A stretch of 37,853 nucleotides of DNA, taken from Flavobacteriaceae bacterium. Lineage in GTDB: Bacteria; Bacteroidota; Bacteroidia; Flavobacteriales; Weeksellaceae. Positions 33,901-37,853 of this stretch are shown here, in pieces (position 1 is the stretch's first letter; every line of letters starts with the position of its first letter). The position numbers and the translations under genes are program-made. The stretch covers positions 38,886 through 76,738 of the forward strand of contig JAUMXI010000005.1 in the NCBI GenBank assembly GCA_030529185.1, in the 5' to 3' direction. The notes beneath the pieces are model-generated. The model was not told the origin of the DNA. It ran no database searches and was given only the letters and a program-made list of their open reading frames with translations.

Positions 33901-36900
33901 TTACTCTTCAAGTCTTACATCAAGTCCAAGCCCTTGCAACTCGTGAAGCAATACATTGAAGGACTCTGGAATGCCTGGTTCTGGCATCGCTTCGCCTTTT
34001 GCAATTGCTTCGTAAGTTTTCGCTCTACCTACCACATCATCGGACTTCACTGTTAAGATTTCTCGCAAGATATTTGATGCACCGAATGCCTCCAATGCCC
34101 AAACCTCCATCTCTCCGAAACGCTGACCACCAAACTGAGCTTTACCACCGAGTGGCTGTTGCGTAATCAATGAATAAGGTCCGATAGAACGCGCGTGCAT
34201 CTTATCATCAACCATATGTCCTAATTTCAACATATAGATGACCCCAACAGTTGCAGGTTGAGTAAATCTCTCGCCTGTTCCTCCATCATATAGGTAAGTA
34301 TTTCCATATTTCGGAAGCCCTGCTTGGTCTGTGTATTCCGTAATTTGTTCCAAACTTGCTCCATCAAAGATAGGCGTTGCAAATTTCACTCCTAACTTCT
34401 TACCAGCCCAACCAAGAACTGTTTCGTAAATCTGACCGATGTTCATACGCGAAGGTACCCCAAGTGGGTTCAACACGATATCCACTGGCGTTCCATCTTC
34501 CAAGAATGGCATATCCTCTTCACGAACGATTTTAGATACAATACCTTTGTTTCCGTGACGACCCGCCATTTTATCCCCAACATTCAATTTACGCTTCTTC
34601 GCGATATAGACTTTTGCTAATTTAATGATACCCGTAGGAAGCTCATCACCGACAGAGATTGCAAATTCTTCGCGGTTTTTCACTCCTTGAAGTTCATTAT
34701 ATTTAATTTTGTAATTATGAATTAATTTGTTAATCAATTCATTACTTTCTTCCTCAGAAACCCAATTGGTACCATTTACATTTTTATAATCTTCAACACT
34801 GGTTAATAACCTCATTGTAAATTTCACTCCTTTCCCGATGATTTCTTCTCCCAAATCATTGGTAACACCTTGCGAAGTTTTTCCACTTACAATAGTATTA
34901 AGTTTTTCTAACAATGTGCCTCTTAGTTGGTCAAACTGTTTTTGGAATTTGTTGGCTACTGCCTCCAATTTAAGTTTGTCCTCGCTTCTTCTCTTTCTGT
35001 CTTTAATATTTCGTGAGAAGAGTTTTTTATCAATTACCACCCCTCTTAATGACGAGTCAGCCTTTAATGATGCATCTTTCACATCACCTGCTTTATCTCC
35101 AAAGATGGCTCTCAATAATTTTTCTTCTGGCGTTGGGTCAGACTCCCCTTTTGGCGTGATTTTACCAATCATAATATCGCCAGGTTTCACCTCTGCCCCA
35201 ATTCTAATCATACCGTTTTCATCAAGGTCTTTTGTAGCCTCTTCGGAAACATTCGGAATATCTGAAGTCAATTCCTCCATACCCAATTTGGTATCACGAA
35301 CTTCCAAGGAATATTCATCTACATGGATAGAAGTGAACCAGTCTTCGCGAACTACTTTTTCGTTGATTACGATCGCGTCCTCAAAGTTGTATCCTTGCCA
35401 AGGCATAAACGCCACCACCAAGTTTCTACCTAATGCCAACTCTCCGTTTTCGGTAGCATAACCATCGCAAAGCACCTGACCTTTTTCTACTCTATCCCCT
35501 ACTCTTACATTTGGTTTCAAAGTAATGGTAGTAGATTGGTTGGTTTTTCTAAACTTCGTAAGGTGGTAAGTTTTTGTAGCAGATTCAAATGAAACTAAAT
35601 CTTCATTTTCTGTTCTATCATATTTAATGGTGATTTTATCTGCATCTACATATTCTACCTCTCCGTTTCCTTCGGCATTAATCAAAATTCTGGAATCTTT
35701 TGCTACTTGTCTCTCCAATCCTGTTCCTACAATTGGAGCCTCAGGCTTAATCAATGGAACTGCCTGACGCATCATGTTAGACCCCATCAATGCACGGTTC
35801 GCATCATCGTGTTCCAAGAAAGGAATAAGCGATGCCGAAATACCAGAAATCTGGTTCGGTGCAATATCAATCAAATGAACTTCATCTGGTTCTACTACTG
35901 GATAATCCCCATCAAGACGAGCAATCACTCTATTCGTAGCGAAAGTTCCATCATCATTAAGCTCCACATTCGCCTGAGCGATTACCTTCGCTTCTTCATC
36001 TTCTGCATTAAGGTAAATTGGTTTCGCAGAGAAATCTACTTTACCATTTTCTACCTTTCTATAAGGCGTTTCAATGAAACCTAAATTGTTGATTTTCGCA
36101 TAGCATCCAAGAGATGAAATCAAACCGATGTTTGGTCCTTCCGGAGTTTCAATCGGACAAATTCTTCCGTAGTGCGTATGGTGAACATCTCGCACCTCAA
36201 ATCCCGCTCTCTCTCTTGACAAACCACCAGGCCCTAATGCAGATAATCTACGCTTGTGCGTAACTTCTGACAGCGGATTGGTTTGGTCCATAAACTGAGA
36301 AAGTTGGTTGGTTCCAAAGAATGAATTTACCACCGATGTTAATGTCTTAGCATTCACCAAATCAAGCGGTGTAAATATCTCATTATCACGAACATTCATT
36401 CTTTCCTTAATGGTTCTGGCAATTCTTGAAAGCCCAACGCCGAACTGACCTGCCAATTGCTCTCCAACCGTTTTAATTCTTCTGTTAGAAAGGTGGTCAA
36501 TATCATCTACTTCTGCCTTAGAGTTAGCCAATTCTATTAAGTGGCGAACAATCGCAATGATATCCTCCTTCGTTAAAACTTCTGTTTCAACAGGGATATT
36601 CAAACCTAATTTTTTATTTAATCTATAACGCCCTACTTCGCCCAAAGAGTATCTTTGTTCGGAGAAGAATAATTTTTCAATGATTCCTCTTGCTGTTTCC
36701 TCATCTGGCGGGTCTGCGTTTCTCAACTGGCGATAGATATACTCCACCGCCTCTTTTTCAGAGTTGGTAGGGTCTTTTTGCAATGTATTCTGAATGATAG
36801 AGAATTCACTACTATTTTCGTTGTGTAGCAAGATAGTTTTAACACCAGAATCCAAAATCAACTCCAAGTGTTCTTTCTCTAAAATTGTTTCTCTATCAAG

Positions 36901-37728
36901 GATGATTTCATTTCTTTCAATAGAAACCACCTCTCCTGTATCTTCATCTACGAAATCCTCAAACCAAGTATTCAAAACTCTCGCCGCCAAAGTTCTTCCT
37001 TCTGCTTTTTTCAAAGCCGCTTTGGAAACTTTCACTTCTTCAGCAAGGTCAAAGATTTGAAGAATATCTTTATCAGATTCATATCCGATAGCTCTCAATA
37101 AGGTTGTGAATGGTAATTTCTTCTTACGGTCAATATAAGCATACATCACATTATTAATATCCGTAGTAAATTCCATCCAAGACCCTTTGAAAGGAATAAT
37201 TCTTGAATAATACAATTTCGTTCCGTTAGCGTGGTAAGTTTGCCCAAAGAACACCCCTGGCGAACGGTGCAATTGAGTTACCACAACTCGTTCTGCTCCA
37301 TTAATGATGAACGAACCGCTCGGCGTCATATAAGGCACTGGACCTAAATACACATCTTGAATTACGGTTTCAAAATCTTCGTGCTCTGGGTCCGTACAAT
37401 ATAACTTCAATCTCGCTTTTAGTGGAACGCTATAAGTAAGCCCTCTCTCAACGCATTCATCAATAGAATAACGAGGAGAATCTACCATATAATCTAAAAA
37501 TTCCAACACAAACTGATTTCGCGAGTCTGTAATTGGGAAATTTTCTTGAAAAGTCTTATAAAGACCTTCTTTCACTCGGTTCTCAGGCAAAGTATCCATC
37601 TGGAAAAACTCCTTGAATGATTCCACTTGAATATCCAAGAAATCTGGCACTTCTACATTCCCTTTCGCAGAAGAGAAGTCAATCCTTTGGTTTCCCTGAG
37701 GGTTTTTCGTCGTTTTTGATTTACTCAT
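33901..37728 (-). CDS. rpoB: DNA-directed RNA polymerase subunit beta
   Basis: A 1275-residue subunit forming much of the RNA polymerase active-site cleft and the rifampicin pocket. Signatures seen: [92 protein letters not shown] (rifampicin-resistance-determining region, wild-type-like), [31 protein letters not shown] and [24 protein letters not shown]. Length and ends are normal for Bacteroidota. The partner gene rpoC is 1428 bases away instead of adjacent. The rpoB promoter is probably further upstream, outside the window, with rplL. Confidence 0.98.
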   Translation of the reverse strand: MSKSKTTKNPQGNQRIDFSSAKGNVEVPDFLDIQVESFKEFFQMDTLPENRVKEGLYKTFQENFPITDSRNQFVLEFLDYMVDSPRYSIDECVERGLTYSVPLKARLKLYCTDPEHEDFETVIQDVYLGPVPYMTPSGSFIINGAERVVVTQLHRSPGVFFGQTYHANGTKLYYSRIIPFKGSWMEFTTDINNVMYAYIDRKKKLPFTTLLRAIGYESDKDILQIFDLAEEVKVSKAALKKAEGRTLAARVLNTWFEDFVDEDTGEVVSIERNEIILDRETILEKEHLELILDSGVKTILLHNENSSEFSIIQNTLQKDPTNSEKEAVEYIYRQLRNADPPDEETARGIIEKLFFSEQRYSLGEVGRYRLNKKLGLNIPVETEVLTKEDIIAIVRHLIELANSKAEVDDIDHLSNRRIKTVGEQLAGQFGVGLSRIARTIKERMNVRDNEIFTPLDLVNAKTLTSVVNSFFGTNQLSQFMDQTNPLSEVTHKRRLSALGPGGLSRERAGFEVRDVHHTHYGRICPIETPEGPNIGLISSLGCYAKINNLGFIETPYRKVENGKVDFSAKPIYLNAEDEEAKVIAQANVELNDDGTFATNRVIARLDGDYPVVEPDEVHLIDIAPNQISGISASLIPFLEHDDANRALMGSNMMRQAVPLIKPEAPIVGTGLERQVAKDSRILINAEGNGEVEYVDADKITIKYDRTENEDLVSFESATKTYHLTKFRKTNQSTTITLKPNVRVGDRVEKGQVLCDGYATENGELALGRNLVVAFMPWQGYNFEDAIVINEKVVREDWFTSIHVDEYSLEVRDTKLGMEELTSDIPNVSEEATKDLDENGMIRIGAEVKPGDIMIGKITPKGESDPTPEEKLLRAIFGDKAGDVKDASLKADSSLRGVVIDKKLFSRNIKDRKRRSEDKLKLEAVANKFQKQFDQLRGTLLEKLNTIVSGKTSQGVTNDLGEEIIGKGVKFTMRLLTSVEDYKNVNGTNWVSEEESNELINKLIHNYKIKYNELQGVKNREEFAISVGDELPTGIIKLAKVYIAKKRKLNVGDKMAGRHGNKGIVSKIVREEDMPFLEDGTPVDIVLNPLGVPSRMNIGQIYETVLGWAGKKLGVKFATPIFDGASLEQITEYTDQAGLPKYGNTYLYDGGTGERFTQPATVGVIYMLKLGHMVDDKMHARSIGPYSLITQQPLGGKAQFGGQRFGEMEVWALEAFGASNILREILTVKSDDVVGRAKTYEAIAKGEAMPEPGIPESFNVLLHELQGLGLDVRLEE

Positions 37729-37853
37729 AAAAAACTCTAAAAAGAAATGTTAATAAAAATATTTTGTTCACATAAAAAATATCGGAAATATTGAAACTCA
37801 AATTAAAGACTCAAATTTTCAAACTTTCCAACTGCAACACTGGTATATCTTTT
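37729..37853 (-). other. Upstream region of rpoB
   Basis: 125 AT-rich bases up to the window edge. On the minus strand a direct repeat TTTGAGTCTTTAATTTGAGT is visible, but no gene, terminator or clear TAnnTTTG promoter was recognised. In most relatives rplL would be the next gene. Confidence 0.4.

Noticed and set aside
34838-35461. A 207-codon open frame on the plus strand opposite rpoB
   Set aside because: It is a mirror frame of a conserved, highly constrained gene, with no promoter, no ribosome site and a Ser/Leu-rich composition typical of antisense shadow frames.
1-37853. CRISPR arrays, insertion sequences or restriction/defence genes
   Set aside because: No regularly spaced repeats, transposase motifs or defence domains were found on either strand.

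Overview
The window is a stretch of chromosome from a low-GC member of Bacteroidota, class Flavobacteriia, most likely Weeksellaceae-like (Riemerella/Chryseobacterium/Bergeyella type). The evidence is: Bacteroidota-type promoters (TTG, about 19-20 bases, TAnnTTTG); Por-secretion (T9SS) C-terminal sorting domains; a DUF3467 gene beside rpoC; and core genes that read as flavobacterial throughout. No insertion sequence, prophage, CRISPR array or plasmid function was seen. The genus is an inference.

Layout. 1-448 is the start of an ExbB/TolQ-type channel gene cut by the window edge. 614-9529 holds two tandem, paralogous giant subtilisin-family (S8) proteases with Sec signal peptides and T9SS tails, each with its own promoter and terminator. 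9530-9824 is AT-rich and carries two hairpin terminators. 9825-9981 holds two tandem tRNA-Val(TAC) genes behind folC. A PAP2 phosphatase gene diverges from folC. 12206-15572 is a ferrous-iron uptake operon (feoA, feoB and a predicted outer-membrane barrel) with a DtxR/IdeR-like operator in its promoter. 15722-16042 encodes a tiny protein that is only a signal peptide plus a T9SS tail. 16068-17150 is a small-membrane-protein cluster (YtxH, holin-like, coiled coil). Then come cmk (minus), pyrH-frr (plus), the radA-acpH-alanine-dehydrogenase-like operon (minus), mlaE-mlaF (plus) and the bcp-M48 lipoprotein-small membrane protein operon (minus).

25882-37728 is information-processing core, all on the minus strand: rplM-rpsI-rpsB, then rpoB, rpoC and DUF3467. 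The main surprise is here. Between rpoB and rpoC, which normally sit side by side, lie two paralogous secreted proteins of unknown function (33170-33829 and 32512-33147). Both are in the same orientation with short gaps, so rpoC probably has to be transcribed through them. A 9-bp perfect hairpin without a U-tract separates rpoB from the first of them.

Together the genes cover protein secretion and extracellular proteolysis, iron acquisition, envelope maintenance (Mla, M48, PAP2, YtxH/holin), nucleotide and folate metabolism, and transcription/translation. Starts were moved from the longest reading frame where a promoter, a family length or a signal peptide argued for it (PAP2, feoA, ytxH, the 16068 gene, cmk, frr, bcp and the first rpoB/rpoC insert gene). 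Promoter calls rest on the TAnnTTTG box and are only moderately secure; many lack a visible -33 TTG.
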